From Brachypodius melanocephalos (lineage: Eukaryota > Chordata > Aves > Passeriformes > Pycnonotidae): a stretch of DNA of 64,000 nucleotides. The number at the start of each line of letters is the position of its first letter. The first letter of the stretch is position 1. The notes below the pieces were generated by a model. It saw only the letters and a list, made by a program, of their open reading frames with translations. It was not told the origin of the DNA and did not search any database. The position numbers and the translations under genes were made by a program. Where the stretch lies: contig VZSR01003798.1 of assembly GCA_013398615.1 (NCBI GenBank), positions 8,650,836-8,714,835 on the forward strand, written 5' to 3'. This document shows positions 11,201 through 26,200 of the stretch, one piece after another.

Positions 11201-14200
11201 ATTCTCCCATCAAGAACTGTTCAATTCTGTAATATTAGTATCCATCCTTCCACATATACTATAAGAGAGATCCTAGAATTCACGTAAAGGAGTCCAGTTC
11301 TTTGACCCCAGAGTTACCAAACTGGCTGGCACTAGGCAGACATTTGGCTTTGGAATCTGTTTCTGAGAGATCCTTCTTTGATTTCATCTGCGTTTCCCCC
11401 CTACACTGTTTCTCATAAATGTGGACTCACCTTTACTCTTTCTTTAGACAAGAAGTAAGCAGTAGCATGTAGTACATCTGCTGAATGAGTAGAATTATGG
11501 TAGGAGTTGGAGGAATGGTAGTTAGCCTCAATAACTTGTAACCATGACCTTAGGGTGGACTCTGAACAGTTCAGGAATTCACAGATTCCAAAGCGAGCAA
11601 ATATTTTGAGACCCAGATAAACCAAAGGCCTGTGGAGAAAAATAAACAGAAAGTTTTAAAATGAATGCAGCTGAAAGAATATTACATAGAATAAACTTTA
11701 GGAATCCACACAGCATTTTTTGCTAATGACACATGAAATGATGTATAAGGACTTGTTACAGAATTATTGTGTCATATACTAGATTTATAACACAAAGTCA
11801 ACCCCCCCCTTAATCAGACAAAGGTGTCTCCAGGTTTCTCTGTCAGGGAGCTGTAATGCACTAAAATATAATTAATTATCCTGGCTTTATTACCATATGT
11901 CTGCTTGGACTTAAGGCAATACTGGTAATATATTCATACTTGTGAGTCATTGAAAATCCCTTTACTTCTCTTAACAAATGAACTGCCATTATTTAAACAC
12001 AGTAGGAGGCAATCATAATTATACTACCTTTAATAAGAGTGCAGGCAACAAAGCACCTCCTTTGTCCCTCTGTGGTCTCTCCAGATCAGTAAGAAGAGAG
12101 AACCCTACCTGGTGATCTCAGGCATGCTGGCTGGGATAATTAACTAAGCTATTGCAATGTACCCATTAAATGTTGCAAATCACACAGACTGATGGTATTT
12201 TTACATTTTTCTTTTTAAATACTTATCTGTATTACTTCATTAGAAATCAAAATGCAGCAAAGAAAGAAAACCTAAAGCAAGTGGATGTAAATAGCTTCAT
12301 TTAAAATACAATAATTTTAAAGCAGAATAAAACCCTAGGGGGTTTTGTAACTTTTTGGCTCATAAAACCACAGGATAAAAATGAAGTACATATTTTTTAA
12401 CTAAGTGCTGGATATCTTTCTTAGACATTTGGTTTTGAATAACTTCCAAAGCTCTTACAGATCTGGGCTTTTGACAAAGGGTTTAAGATAGTGAATTCAT
12501 TGTAGGATTTGGCCTCCAAATTAGTGTCTCACAAAAGCTTTTACCTAAAACAAAGCATGATGCATGAAATTGGACCCAAAAGGGGAACTTTTGATAGGCA
12601 TCAGAAAATAAAACCAAGAATTTAAACAGCAAGGACAATTTACAGTCTTAGAGGGAGTCTTTGCTACTAATGAAGTACAGTCTATCAAAGCTGCTGATCT
12701 GCTTTTGAAAACTCCTATGATGGAAATTTGTATCCCCTGCTTTTTATCAGTAAAAAGCGGTTCTTCGGTTAAGCTTATACATAAAATGTAACCTGCCAAG
12801 ATTTTAGAATAAAGACCTTCCTCTAATCCCAGAGAAAGGTAATGGGAATTCTGCTGAAAAGTTGTGTTGGAACTGTTCAGGAATAAAACCTACCCAATCA
12901 AATGGAAAGAAAATAAAACCTGATCTGTATCAATTGATCAAATCAAGACCAGCATGTTGACTCTGTGTAGTTTGCCATAATAGGAATTTGAATCCCCACA
13001 AGAAAATAATTTGATTTGAATAACTTTTCTATTACTGAATAAAGGAAGGCTTTAAAATTTATGCTGTGTTGTATTATACCATACCAAAGATATATAATCT
13101 TCACTTATACCCACTGGGAATTTGCAGGAAATAGTGCATGATGAAACAGAAGATATTTAAGATACATACACAACTAGAAATGACAATGAAAAAAATTCAA
13201 ACATCTGACATCGAAAATAAAATTAATTCAGTTTTAAAAGCACAGGTAGAGAACTTAAGGATCTGATTACAGAATGACATTTAAGCCACTTTTCAGCAAC
13301 TTCAGTTTATGAACTCTTGCATTTACTGACCTTTTATGGGTGGCAGCCTCAAGTTCAAAGATATCAAAATCCCACTGTTCCTCATTTTCCATTGCCTGTG
13401 TTATCCGTGGGGGTATGTCATTGAGGGAGATTGGAGAGCTCAGACTGCCAGCGACCTGATGAGTTTCTTTTGAGGAAGACAGTTATTACTAGATGTACTT
13501 ATTAACAGTATATTAAGTAGTGCATTTAATAGTGAGATAAAATTTTACTGAATGACCATGCTTCTGTAGTAACACCCAGCTCAGTAATGCTACAGAAAAA
13601 CATTTATAGATTAAAAAAACCCAGACAAAAAAATTCTCACAAAAAAGGACATCTAATCACGTTTCTTAAATTTCTAAACAAGTTTTAATGTCTCAGTAGC
13701 CGCCAAATTAAAACTTACGTTTTGCTGACAATATGTATTCGTTCCCTGATAATCTTCGTAAACCATCCTGTCAAATAAAAGTTGCAAGTTAAATGGAGGG
13801 CATTGCACAATGACACCAAGTAGCAGCACAACAACTTCAGAGAAGCCTGACTGCAGCCTGCCACTGCCATCAGAGCTGCCTCTCCCTTATTTGTTTGTGC
13901 TGTTCAGATTTGCCTGGTTTACAGCTTGTAACAGATGAGGACCTGCAGGCTAGAGGATACAATCTGGACTCACATAGGTAAAAACTCAAGTTTCTCAGGT
14001 GCAGATGGGGGTCTGGAATTGCAGCCTCACACGTGTCTTAGTCTGGCCAATGTGCACACCAGTTGTGGGTCTGTGCCTCAAAGCAGACACGGTGTGTGCA
14101 CACTTCCCACCAAGAAGCAAAGGTGGGAGGGAATGGATGGAGACATCCCCTGCTCCCCTGCCCTGGTATTGGCAGATCCAGTCACCTCAGCAGCAGAAGA

Positions 14201-17200
14201 ATCTCACAACTGCAGGGGAACAAATTACTCTGAGGCTTTCTTTCTAGCACACAGAACGTATGTTTGTTTATTATTCAGTTCAGTGCCTCCTAGGCTTAAC
14301 TCTGGCATGATGCCTAGATGTGAACACTGAGATGATGGATTAAAACTAACAGAATTAGGTATTTAATATTTACTTTTAGTTTTATAATTCTAAATGCTGT
14401 GGCCCAAATCCTGCTTGCTCTTTTGAGGTTGCAGCTCTTAGCTCATGTTTAGCCCATGATGTAAAAAACCCAGTATTTAAGAAAAATTTATGAATGCACC
14501 TTACTAAAAATGTTACTCACACCAAGTATAGCAGAAGTAAATGTGGATGCTGTATCTGAACATGGAATATCTGCTCTTAAAAGAACTGCTATATCTCATT
14601 TTTATTTTCACATTTTTAAGTAAATGAGTCTGGAGTTTTGTGATTTAAAAGGAAAGGGAGTACAACAGTGGCTGTTCAATAGAACTGCTATGACACAAAT
14701 ATTTAGGTCACCAGATGCTGCCTATCATTTACAATCAAAGATTAGTTTTTAAGAGTTGAAATAGCAGGTGTAATTGTATCTGGTAAATCCATCTTTGAAC
14801 TCTAAATGCCCTTCCTGCTTGAGACTTCAAATCCAATAACATATTACTTGTTTCCTTCTCAGACATAACTTCTGAATGCAAATGGAACAATATAATTCTG
14901 TTTTCAGCAGACCCTTTGATGGAAAAATGTTTCTCTCCAATAACTTTAAAACTCATACCATGCCATATGCTCTGAAATTAATTTTCTCAGCTTTTCTTAT
15001 TGCTCCATAAAAGAGCCTTGGGTTTACTTTTAGTAAGGTTTTTATATTTTGCAATACTGTTATCTTCATGTTCATGGACCAAATACAATCAGAATACAAA
15101 TGTCTGTAAGAATCAACAATCCACAAAATCAAGAAAACAGTCAAATTTACGGACTGTTATGTATTCAGCAGGAGAAAAGATTCACTTCAAGACTAATGAT
15201 TATATATCAATATTCTTCCGATATTTTTATAGTTAAGGTAACAATAAATTTTGTCTACTCAGTTAGTAAATACAACCCAACATGAACCATTCAGGTCTTC
15301 TCCTGGAATTCTTGGAGTCTCCCACGTGTTTCTCCTGATAAGATATTTGCTGTGGTATTTTTAAAGGTAAAAATACACATAAACTATGTGAAGATTCTGA
15401 TAGATACTGCAAAGGCATCGTGATAGTTTCAACATGAAATTATAATAGCCCAGAGACATCTCTGAGAAGCTCACATTTTGTGAACATTTTGCATCCAACA
15501 CGCTGTATTTTTTTTTCCTGACCTAGCCTTTCATATGCAACCTACAGACTAATGAGAGCACATATCCTTAGGGCACAGGTAACATTCATCTAAACTCATC
15601 TCATTACCATCAGCAGGGTCAGACCCCAGGCTCTGAAGGTTTGGGTTCAGTTCTTGCTTCTATATGTGCCCTTTGTTCAACTTTGGGTACAAATATAACC
15701 CAAGAAAAAGCAACAAAAAATATGTATTTTGCATTCTTTTGAGAACACATTCTTTTGATAGACTCAAAAGCCCCCCCAAAAGCATGTCATTCTAATCTTT
15801 ACTAATAAATACAAGTATCTGGTTCTCTTTCTTTCTTCCTCTGCCATCTATACCATACTCAAAAGAATCACATTGAAAAAGAAATGGTTTTTACTTTCCG
15901 TTTTTAGCTAAACTAATGTTTTAAAGGGGCTGGTCAATTTTCTTCTCATTTTCAGAGCTACATTATTCAAGTAGGGGGAGAAAGTCCACAAAAAGATGTC
16001 TGCAGTTTTTTCCTGAAAATTTGGCATTGTAGAGGCAGAGCACATGGCAGATGATAAAGATCAAGTAACTGGGAAAATCAGGCAGCAAACATTAATCAAG
16101 AGCTGTTCATGGCAGTAAGTACTTACTGTCATTAACCCTCCAACAAGGTCACTCGTATGTGGATCCTCATCTTTTGTCCCCAGTTGTGGAGAGTACAATT
16201 CAGTGGTTCTTAAAATCTCCAAAGCCCGGTCTAAAGCTTCTGCAACTGGCATGGGACTGCTCTCTTGTGCAGCATTGATGATGTTTATCACCTAATGGAG
16301 CATCAGACATATTGTGAACTTAGAAGTGTTTTTTGAAAAACAGACACACTCATTAATTACTATGGAAAACTCAGGAGAAGAACAAGATCTGAAACTTTAA
16401 TCTGGATGGGGGAAAATCAAAGCGAAAGGGATGTTACTGAAATGCTGATGTTTGCTACTGACTCTGGGAAGAAGATCATGGCCTTAAAGACAGCAATCTT
16501 ATTAATGCCTTTCCCCTCCAAGGCACAGCCTCAAAATGTCTCTGAATGGATTTAAGGTAACTTTCTCCCACTTGCCTCTCTCAGTTTGTTAAAGAGCTGA
16601 TTTTTGACAACTCCTTGAATGATTTCAGAAAGCAGGTGACAGTGCATAAATAAGAAGGAGGAACTCCAATCCCTCCTCCTTAAAAAGGATCCTGTGATGG
16701 CTGACCCCATGGATGACATTCTACCAAGCAGGTTTGGCAGATCTTTGCTCAGTGTCTCTGCCTTTTGAAGCTACAGCAGTGGGTAGGTGGAACAGGGGAA
16801 GGAGCTGCACCAGGGGCTGGTGCTGTCCTCATGGCCCAGTGCTGCAGCCCAGCCCAGCTGTGACATTACCTTGGTGATGGGAGCCTCGATAGTCATGGAA
16901 TGGACCCTGGCCATGGAGGAGCGGCGCCGCTGGGAGCTGCCTGTGTGCAAAACAGAGCAGAATTTGTACCCTGATTGCACAGACAAGGCCCGAGGGAGGA
17001 TCAGCAGGAACTCCTGAGGCCTTTTCTGCACTGCTTACCCTGCTGTGCCTCTCAGAGGCAATCTACTGCAGAATGAACAAGTGCAAAGAGAATGCTGGCT
17101 GAACCACGGATGTCCCTGATTAGAGATAAGTGGCTGTAACAGCCTGGCAAAATCATGACTTTGCTTAATTATTTTAACTGATTAAAATACTCAGTTACAA

Positions 17201-20200
17201 ACTCCATTAAAAGACTATAGATGTGTGTGTATAAACTGGCAGGCACAGGTAGGTAACCACTGAATTTGGATTATTACAGGATGTGCTGCCTGATGCAATC
17301 TGGCAAGTCATAATGAGTCAGCTTCCAAGCTGAGGTAAATCACTGAAGCTCTTCTGAAGTGGGCACCCATGCCAAATAAAACCAGCAAAGGTTCTGGCCT
17401 ATTATTCATTGGAAATTTAAAAACAAATGTTTTATATCAGCAATTTTGTTTCTGCAAAGAAAAGGTCAAGATCAGATTTTTCTAGATATTGTTCTACCTA
17501 TAAAATACAGACACTGTTACTCAATTGTGCTGAGCAGTTCTTAAGAAGAAGAGTCAATGCTATTTTTGCTATACTGGAACATGACTGCTCTCACTGCCAC
17601 AGACATGCTTCACTAGGGTATACTGCCTAGACTGTGATGAGGTATGATTTCATGACAGCATGTAAGTGTCAGCCACAGTTTTGAGTATGTGACTCATCTA
17701 TCAAGTTTGGGGTGATCTAACAGAGCAAAATACAACACAGTGAAAGAAAACAAAATTAAGAAAAAAAATCTTCCTATATTTGTCAAGGGAAGAGGTAAGA
17801 AATGTAATATTTTGTGTGTTGGGTTTGCATGACAACTCCAATTCAGCCAGACCCAACACAACAAGTTGTTTCACATACCATCACTCCCACGTGATGTTGT
17901 GGATCTGACATCCAGGGATCCTTTTCTCATGTCTTTGTGTCTGCAAGTCTGAGTATCTGTGAAAAAAATGATATTGCATAATTACACAAAGTTTTGCCTA
18001 AGATGTATGTTAAAGGAACTGAAGGTCAGAAAAGCCTGGCAGCAGCTGAGTGACATTGACCTCAACACTTCAGCAGATGAGAGCTGATCAAAGTGCCTGT
18101 TAAAGCTCTTGCCCTGTTACACTGTCCTGAACCCAGTCAGGTTCTCAGGCAGAACATGCCTAAATGTCTGTGCAAAGGAAACAGTGTGCAGAGAAAAGCT
18201 CCTCTCTTGCCACTGTGACACAATTGCAGTTGTGATCACAACTTGTGCAGCACACCTGAGTTCACTCAAGTAACCACTGCCACCAGGAACTGGTGGGCCA
18301 AAGCAGTGTATGGGGCAGTGTATCCCAGGTTCCCTATGGACTCCAGGATTCAGCCTGTGCTAAGACTACAGCTAACAAGTACCTACAGCATGGATGGCAA
18401 GGATGTCCTAACTGAAGTGCTGATATGTGGGATCAGGGTGAATGGTAGTGTTGGTCATCCTCATTTCCACCCACATGCAAATTCCCCACAATGCAGCTCA
18501 AAGCAATGCAGACACAGGTGCCATGTGCTACAGAGCAGCCACATGATGACATGAGAGCGTCCTTCCCATTTCTAATTCTGTCACAAGGATCCACCACCTA
18601 CAACTGAATTGTGGCACTGATACCAGCCTGGGCCCTGTCACAGCGTTTTCAGAGGTGGGTTGCTTTATGTCACCTCTAAAGTAAGAGAGGCAGGTAGAGA
18701 AGGGGCTTGTATTTACTTTCCTGCCTTTTGAGTTGGATTCCCAGCTTATCACTAGGTAAACAGGACTGTTCTGTGAAACTGTGTTTTCAGTCAAATCACT
18801 AACAATGGCCTTTATTCTCTCCCCAGGTATGTTCTCCACTTCTTGGGACAGAAGAGACGTGCCATACCTGTCTGAGATTCAGCCTGAATACATTCACATG
18901 TCTTCTCCACCTACAATTCAGTATGAGAAATCCAGTTAGTCAGGACTTTGCCATTATTTTGTTATACTTAGGGCTCAAACTAAAGTGAGCATAGCACTGT
19001 TTTCACTTACCTTATTGTTGTCATTGCACAGTCTACTAATTGACACATAGTGTCTAATCTTTCTGTAGGCAAAAAACAGTGTGTTAATTCCCATCCAAAC
19101 CTCAGCTCTAATTCAGTGCTGATACTTGGGTGCTCCAAGGGCTCGATTTGGGGACCAAGTGGAAGTTGCATAAAAAATCTAGACATGCTTGAATCTTGAT
19201 GATGATCAAAGCACACAGTGACCTCATCCCATGGCAACCCTTGGCAACAGCCATGAAAGGAGCACAGGAAAGTGAGCAGGGAAGGACACAACATAGGCAC
19301 TCAGTGAAACAGGATGTAGGTTCTGGTGACCAACACAAAGCACAGAAAGACAGAAGGGTGCACTTGCACTTCAGGGAGAATTAGAAGAGTCAGAGTCACA
19401 AGTGAGCACATCCGCATATTTGGCTCCTTTTGGGGGAGAATTTCACTTTCCCTGCACACAGCATGTAAAGTTGATTTTGCCCCAAGAAATTAAGCAGAGA
19501 GGTCTAAAGCACCCTTCCTTGCATAAGCTTTCATTATACTCAGTAGTAGGATAATCCAATATCTGCTGAAGGCAACTGAATTCTAAACTGAGCATTCATT
19601 CAGACACAAATCATGACTTTAGCCTTCACACTTACCCTCCCTGTCCAATGACAGGTAGTATCTTCACATTTTGTTGTATGCTATCTCCATTTTTCTTTTT
19701 CGCATAGTACATTCCTTGCCATTCCTGAAAAAAACATTCAAGTGGAAGGAAGTTCAGATAAAATATGAAGAGAAGCTGTAGCTTCATAGCTTCTTTCACT
19801 GAAAGCTGTCTCACAATACAAAACCAGACAGGACTAGTTAAACTGTGCTCAAACCCTCAAATTTCTCCCCTGTAGGTAACCTGTAGGTCACTGTGTTGCT
19901 GCCAATGCATGGACAACTTCCAGAGGAGCAGCCTGGGAATACTCTGATGGCAACAGCTGGACCTCAGGAGCTGGGGGAATTAGCTGTGTTGTCTTCCCCA
20001 TCCTACCTCAGTGGAGTTGTGGGTCATTTTGGGGAGAGCTGGCAAGGAGCCCCATGAGAGCAGGAGCTCAGAGCAGCCTCTGCCTGGAGCAGAGTCCCCT
20101 GGGGCTGCAGCAGGACAGGAAGGTCACTGCAGAGCTGTTAGACCACCTGACCACCTTCCCTGCTGGATACACCATCTCTCTTGCATGGCTGGGATGTTTT

Positions 20201-23200
20201 ATCACAGGCTAACATTAAATGTATCTGTGGCTAAAAGTGCTTTGGTATCCCAGCACATTTACTTTCCATACTGTCAGTTTACTGTCAAATGCAGCAGAGA
20301 TTTATTCTGTTTCTTTTAAAGCAGAACAGAGCCCAGTAGAATAGCTTCTGGATTCTACCTCCCCTCTAAAAGCACTCTGGTTTTAGAATTGCCTATGTGT
20401 TCCTATCCCTAGAATAGCTGTTGGTGGTCTTTTTAACAGATGCATTTTTGGGCATTTACTAAATACCAAGTGATTAATGAATAATTGAATCCACCTTGCA
20501 TGTTCACTTAACACAAACTGCTCAGGCCAATTGCTGTATTTCAGCTGAGTTCAACAAACTGTAGATCAGATCTTATGTATGTGAAAAAACCCTCATGAGG
20601 CACACAGTATGTATTTATTTATGTGAGACTGACAGATTTCATAGTCAAGCAGGGCAGAACACAGGTACAGAGAGAGTAGTTTTACATTTATATTGATGGA
20701 GCCAGCAAATAAAGACTCCAGCCCACAGAGAACTGCATGGTGACAGGCTGTACAGAAAAAAATATGAAAGGCTTTTCTGAGGATCTGTCAGAGAAGAGAA
20801 CTGTGCATAACAAACTGTGTAGTGAGCATAATGTCTTCTGTGAGCTGCTTGAGGAATACAAATGAAGATAAAGCAAGCACCACAAAATTCAATGCTCTCA
20901 TAATTAAAAGTATGCACATCAATAGTTTCCTGACAACCAGGATGAGGTAGAGATGAGTAATTGATCTCTAGCCCAGGTAATAAACCCAGGATGTGCACAA
21001 AGGGGTGAAGTCATAAACTCCAGATTGGATAATTCCCTCATTGAAAGCACATCCTTTTCAAGGCAGGTTATTCACTAATGTGTTCTTCTTAGTCAACAGA
21101 TTGATTTTTCAACTTGTGAATTTCTAAAACCTGTGAAACTTCGGCAGGAAATGTGTTAGGGAAAAGGTCAGTGCAATTCTGAGAAACAGGAGGTCCAAGC
21201 CAAACTCCTGCTGGTAGGTGAAGTTCTCCCAGGGATGTCACTTAAACGTATTTTAAGAACACCATATGCTCTCTCCCAGAGCCCCTGTCAGCAATCCAAC
21301 AGAGAAGAGCTATTCCCAAGATGTGCTGTCAGTCAAGCCCATGGTTATGTCTGCACTGGAGCCACACAAGCACCGTGACCAGTTCCTGCTGTGGGGGGTG
21401 CTGGGATCGAGCAAGAACAAACATCAAACACAGCAAACCCCACAGTGTCACTCCTTACAGAGTGAATCAATGCTGAGCTTTCAAACTCCACAAAGAAGTC
21501 CAAGGCACACATCTGTCCCCTGAGCACTCTCACAGGCAGTGAGGAACCCCCCAGTTCAGCCTTTCTTTTACATTGGGGCTTCTTGCACCAGACAGCAAAG
21601 TTCAGCAAACTCCTTGCAGAAAACAGAGCAAACCAAAATAAACACAAGATGTCATCAACACAATCTCACAGAGCTGAAGGCTGAGCTAGGAAGGTGCTGC
21701 CACAGACCTTTATCACAGAGTGAGACTACTCTCCCATCCCCTCTGGAAAGACCTTGCTAACAATTCCCAGAGACTGAGAGGAGGAATTGCATGTCTTGTT
21801 TGCTTTATCAGGAGCTGTTCATCTCACTTCAGAAAAAACAAAACTAAGAGCAAATTGCAGACATCAGAGGCAGCAAGAGTTCTAATCAGAATTGCACATT
21901 TCATCCTAATGGATGCAATTTGAATATGGAAGACAAGACTGAAGAAATGCACAACTCTTTTTTAACTCCTCAAATATGGATGGATGAACATTTCAACAAT
22001 ATTGGCTTCTGGCAAATCACAGCCAGCCAGCTGTAGCAACAAAATATTAACTTCCAGAGATATGTTTTTTGCTAAGAGAAACAACATCCTGACCCAAGAA
22101 TTCCTATGTACCTTGCAATTACCAATTTTTGAATATAACACCTATGAACTTCTGTTTGAATATACTGAATTTGCTCACAGCAGTATGCTTGTCAGCACAA
22201 GAGGTGAAATGCTGCAAGAGTCCTTCTTCCTAAATTCTATTTAAAGACAAGATAAATTTAATGCAGCTTAGATTTTTCCAAAGATCAGGAAAACTTGCTT
22301 TCTATTATTTTTATTACCATGTTAGTATAGTACCACATTTGTTCGAAACAGAAAAGTCAAACCTGTTGACAGAAGATTATTACAGCAGCAGACAGTTTCC
22401 TTTTTTTGATATGCTGTAACCTACAGTAGCCAAAATATGACCTATTGTAGTGAGAAGCAGTCTTTTAAATTTAGGATATAGAGAAATCACAAGCCTGAAA
22501 ACTACACATAGATCATGTCAGAATGATCCAGGTAACTCAGGCACCTCTGAAAATGGTGTAATATCTTGACACAAATGATTTCAAAACGTCAAGTATTTCA
22601 GAGGTTGTTGCTCACAGTAAACCTCTCCTTGCAAATGATTCTTGTAATAATTTAATTGGCAATTCATTTTTATATTAATATATAAATGTAAGGTTGCATA
22701 GATTACGTATCATAGAATGTTCCAGAGGGAAACACAGAACACCTGCAAACAGAATATATCCATCTAAACAGCTTAAGCTGTTCCAGAGAGACAGGTTTAA
22801 GTAGGCAGTATTTCATTAGCCCTCACTGTTGAAGCCACACAGTCAGGAGTAAAATTAGTACATGGAAGGAGATGAATTAGATTTAGATTTCTATCATTCA
22901 TAGAGTAAAATACATTGCCATTATTAATTAAATTTTTATTAGCTCACTAAAATATTAAAAATGTTATCACTTTATATCTTGAGAATTGATGGTGTGGATT
23001 TAAAACCTGACGCATCTAATGTATTTGAATTAAAATCCCTCCTAACATCAGTTTTGTATTGCACGCATTCAATGAAGTAACTTCAGTCAGGCAACAGAGG
23101 TGTGAAGAACCATAACCCAAACTACTGTCTGTTGCTGGGGTCTCTTCCAGCACACGTGGAAATGAGTGTCACAATCTCCTTGAAATGGGATCTGCACCCA

Positions 23201-26200
23201 GCTTTGGGCACTGAGTGCTGTGTCAGCTCCCTGGCCTGCACAGCATGACTCACCTCAGCTCTCAGTTTGTGCTTTTGCATCCCTGTCTGGATCCAGAGTG
23301 CCATGACTCACTTTGGCATCTCCCTGCTCTGTGCCAATGCTGCTTCCCACGGACAGTCCCCGTGACCCAGGCAACTCTCCTGAGCCTGGGCCATGGAGCA
23401 TCAGCAAACACACCCCTTCCCAAATCTCCCTTTGCAACCTCCATGACCTTCTCCCTGCAAGGCACTGTGTCACATTCAATGACAGCAGAAAGCAGCTCAT
23501 CCCTGTGCAATGAACATTTCTAATGGAAATCCATTAGCTCCCATGCCATTAGGGAATTAAACAGATTGGCAGCTGGCAGCTGACGCTGCCTATCACTTTC
23601 AAGTGATATTGCAAATGTCTCCTTGGTATTTTTACATTCTGATCTTGCAAATCAGCTTCCACATTTCATGGTGAAATCCTTCAATATGGTACTTTTCTCA
23701 TTTACATAGCACCAGATAACATGTGCATCCATCTCATTTTTCTTCCATACTCCCACACCATTTGCTGTGAACAGCATAAATTATAAAGAAATGCAGCAAG
23801 TCACTTATTTTTGTAAAACAAGTACCTCTACCAAGCAAGAAAAGAGAAAGAAGCCCTTAAAAATGAACAATTTTTTACTTCCTGTTCTTGTTTTAAGTAA
23901 GCTGCAATTGCTATGTGTTTGTGACGATGCAGGTCACAATGTGTATCACTGCTGGACTACAGTAACTTTTACAGGTAGCAAATAAAAGTCATACAATGCC
24001 ATTACTCACCTTTCCTATCTTTATGCAGGAATTAATAGTATCTAGGAAATCAGCTTTTTTTTCATTTATAGGCACTTCTGTTAATTCCTTTTCTATTAGT
24101 TCACCTATTTGATAGCCCATCATTGTTTCAAAAGCAGGATTGACGTACTGTGAAATAAAAAAACAAACAAATACCCATTCAACAGTATACTTAAAGCACA
24201 ACAGAATCCCTTGTTTTGCTTGCTTAACCACATCTCTTTCCCAGCTTGAAATAAATGTCTGTATGTACTATTCCTGAGAGAGATGTTCACAGTTTTTTCT
24301 TTGTGAAGCAAACCAGGAATTTCCATGCTAGAATAGTTGTGCAGCATGTGTGCACATCAGCAAAGAGAGGGAAATTATGCAAACAGCTGAGTATCGCATA
24401 TCCACAGAGTTTAGACAGATGACATAAATTCCTGAAAAATGGGCTCTGTCAATTCCCAAACCAATAAACCTCAATCCTACCTCAGCATTCCTAAAAATCA
24501 CAAACTGGATGGTGGAATACCATAGGAATGTTATCCATATCTATTGGCAAATTCATCATCTTATTCTGTGTAAGGGCCAACCATCACTATTCTCCTGTCC
24601 AGGCAAAGCCCAGCCAAGCAGAGTGGAAGAAATGGGATTTAATTCAGGCTTCTCCCTGAAGTGAATGTTGCATTTCAGTGCAGGTTTTGGTCCTTGCCCA
24701 GTAATGCTGAAGCTCACAGCCGACCCTTCATGGCCACCTCACTCACTGAGTGACAGACAGTCCTGTCAAAGCAGCATCTGAATGCCTTTACAATTTACAA
24801 TGTTTTAATATGGGAGAAAGGAAAAGGTGCCACTCCACTTCTAATGGTTCTCCACTAAGAGCTCCTTCCCAAAGGAATCCCTTCCTTCCCCTCCCTGTGA
24901 AAAAGCTGTGCCCGCTGGAGCTCCAGGACTTCTGCAAGTGTCAGTTCTCTCATACTCTGGGGCTGTCAGCAGAGGGACATGAAAAAAATTGGCCTGAAAA
25001 AGTGTATTTAAAACAACTTCAGGATGTGTTCTGTTATTTTTGTAAAAGGGATGAAGAAGGCACATCCTTCAATGAAGTTGCCATTGTCAAGATTTGGCTC
25101 AAGGATGTACAGTTTGTGTGCATGTTATAATTCCCAGAGGCTTAGACTCAAGCTTTTTACTGATAATAAAATCCCCCATCACTGCTTCGTAGCTAGATGG
25201 AACTAACTCCTTTAAAAAGATGATGGTTTTCAGAACTGCAAAACTAAGCATAATTTCTTCTCCCTGTCTTAAAGAAATTTCTAAGAGAGGATTGCATTCA
25301 AAAACAGTTGGCCCAAAAATTCTGATACATCAAACAGTATCAGATTTTAGAAAAAAAAACCCTATGATTATTTGAATAGAGTATCAATTAGATTTTAAAG
25401 AGCATCAAATTAATATACAATATTTTTGGAAAAGAATGCACATAAGCCAGTGACTGCATTCATTCTTGATACAGAGAAGGAATGAATAATTGAGATCAAG
25501 AATCAATACAAAAAATAGAAACAAGAGAGTAAATCCTTATTCATTCAGAAACAAGTCTGCCTTAAAATTTATTTGACTTATGCCAGATACTTTAAATGGA
25601 GAAAATTCTACTCTACAGCTAAACTCACTTCAATCTTTTAGAACCATTAAGTTAGATTAGATTCTTGTGCTGTAAGAAAGACTGAATGTAATCACAGACA
25701 AAACAAAATACAGAGCAATTTTCTGTACTTATGACTGGAACAAACCTGTATTACATGGTCTTCACTTGTGATCTCAATGGCTTCTTGACTTTTCTCTAAT
25801 GCTGTAAATAATGAATTACATGCCCTGGAGAAAAAAGAAAAAGGCATCCAAAAATTTTTATTCACTTAATTCTTTTTATACATGATAATGAAGTATTACA
25901 ACTCCATACTGAATAATGTTGTCGTTTAACAATTAATGTATTTTCTTCAGGTAACTGACATTCTATAATTAACTACTGCACATTAAAATAAATACTCTAT
26001 TAAGGATCTAGCTAAATTGGAAATTCTTTGTTGATAATGCTTTTGGTAAAATTACCTTAGTTTGAATTGTGCCTGCACCTGTCCAAATTCCAGCTGAATC
26101 AACTCATTGTAACAGGCCATTCTACTAGAATTTTCTATGTATCTCTGCAAATAAAAGATTAGAAATATTTAATTAATACACATTCCTGTCTGCATGCATT

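Noticed and set aside
13450..13460. Alternative exon 16 acceptor CATCAG nine bases further in
   Set aside because: It would leave the split codon from exon 15 unfilled and break the frame; AAAAG keeps it.
22709..22730. CATAGAATGTTCCAGAGG resembling the minus-strand CR1 3' tail
   Set aside because: Only about ten bases match and no CR1 body follows.
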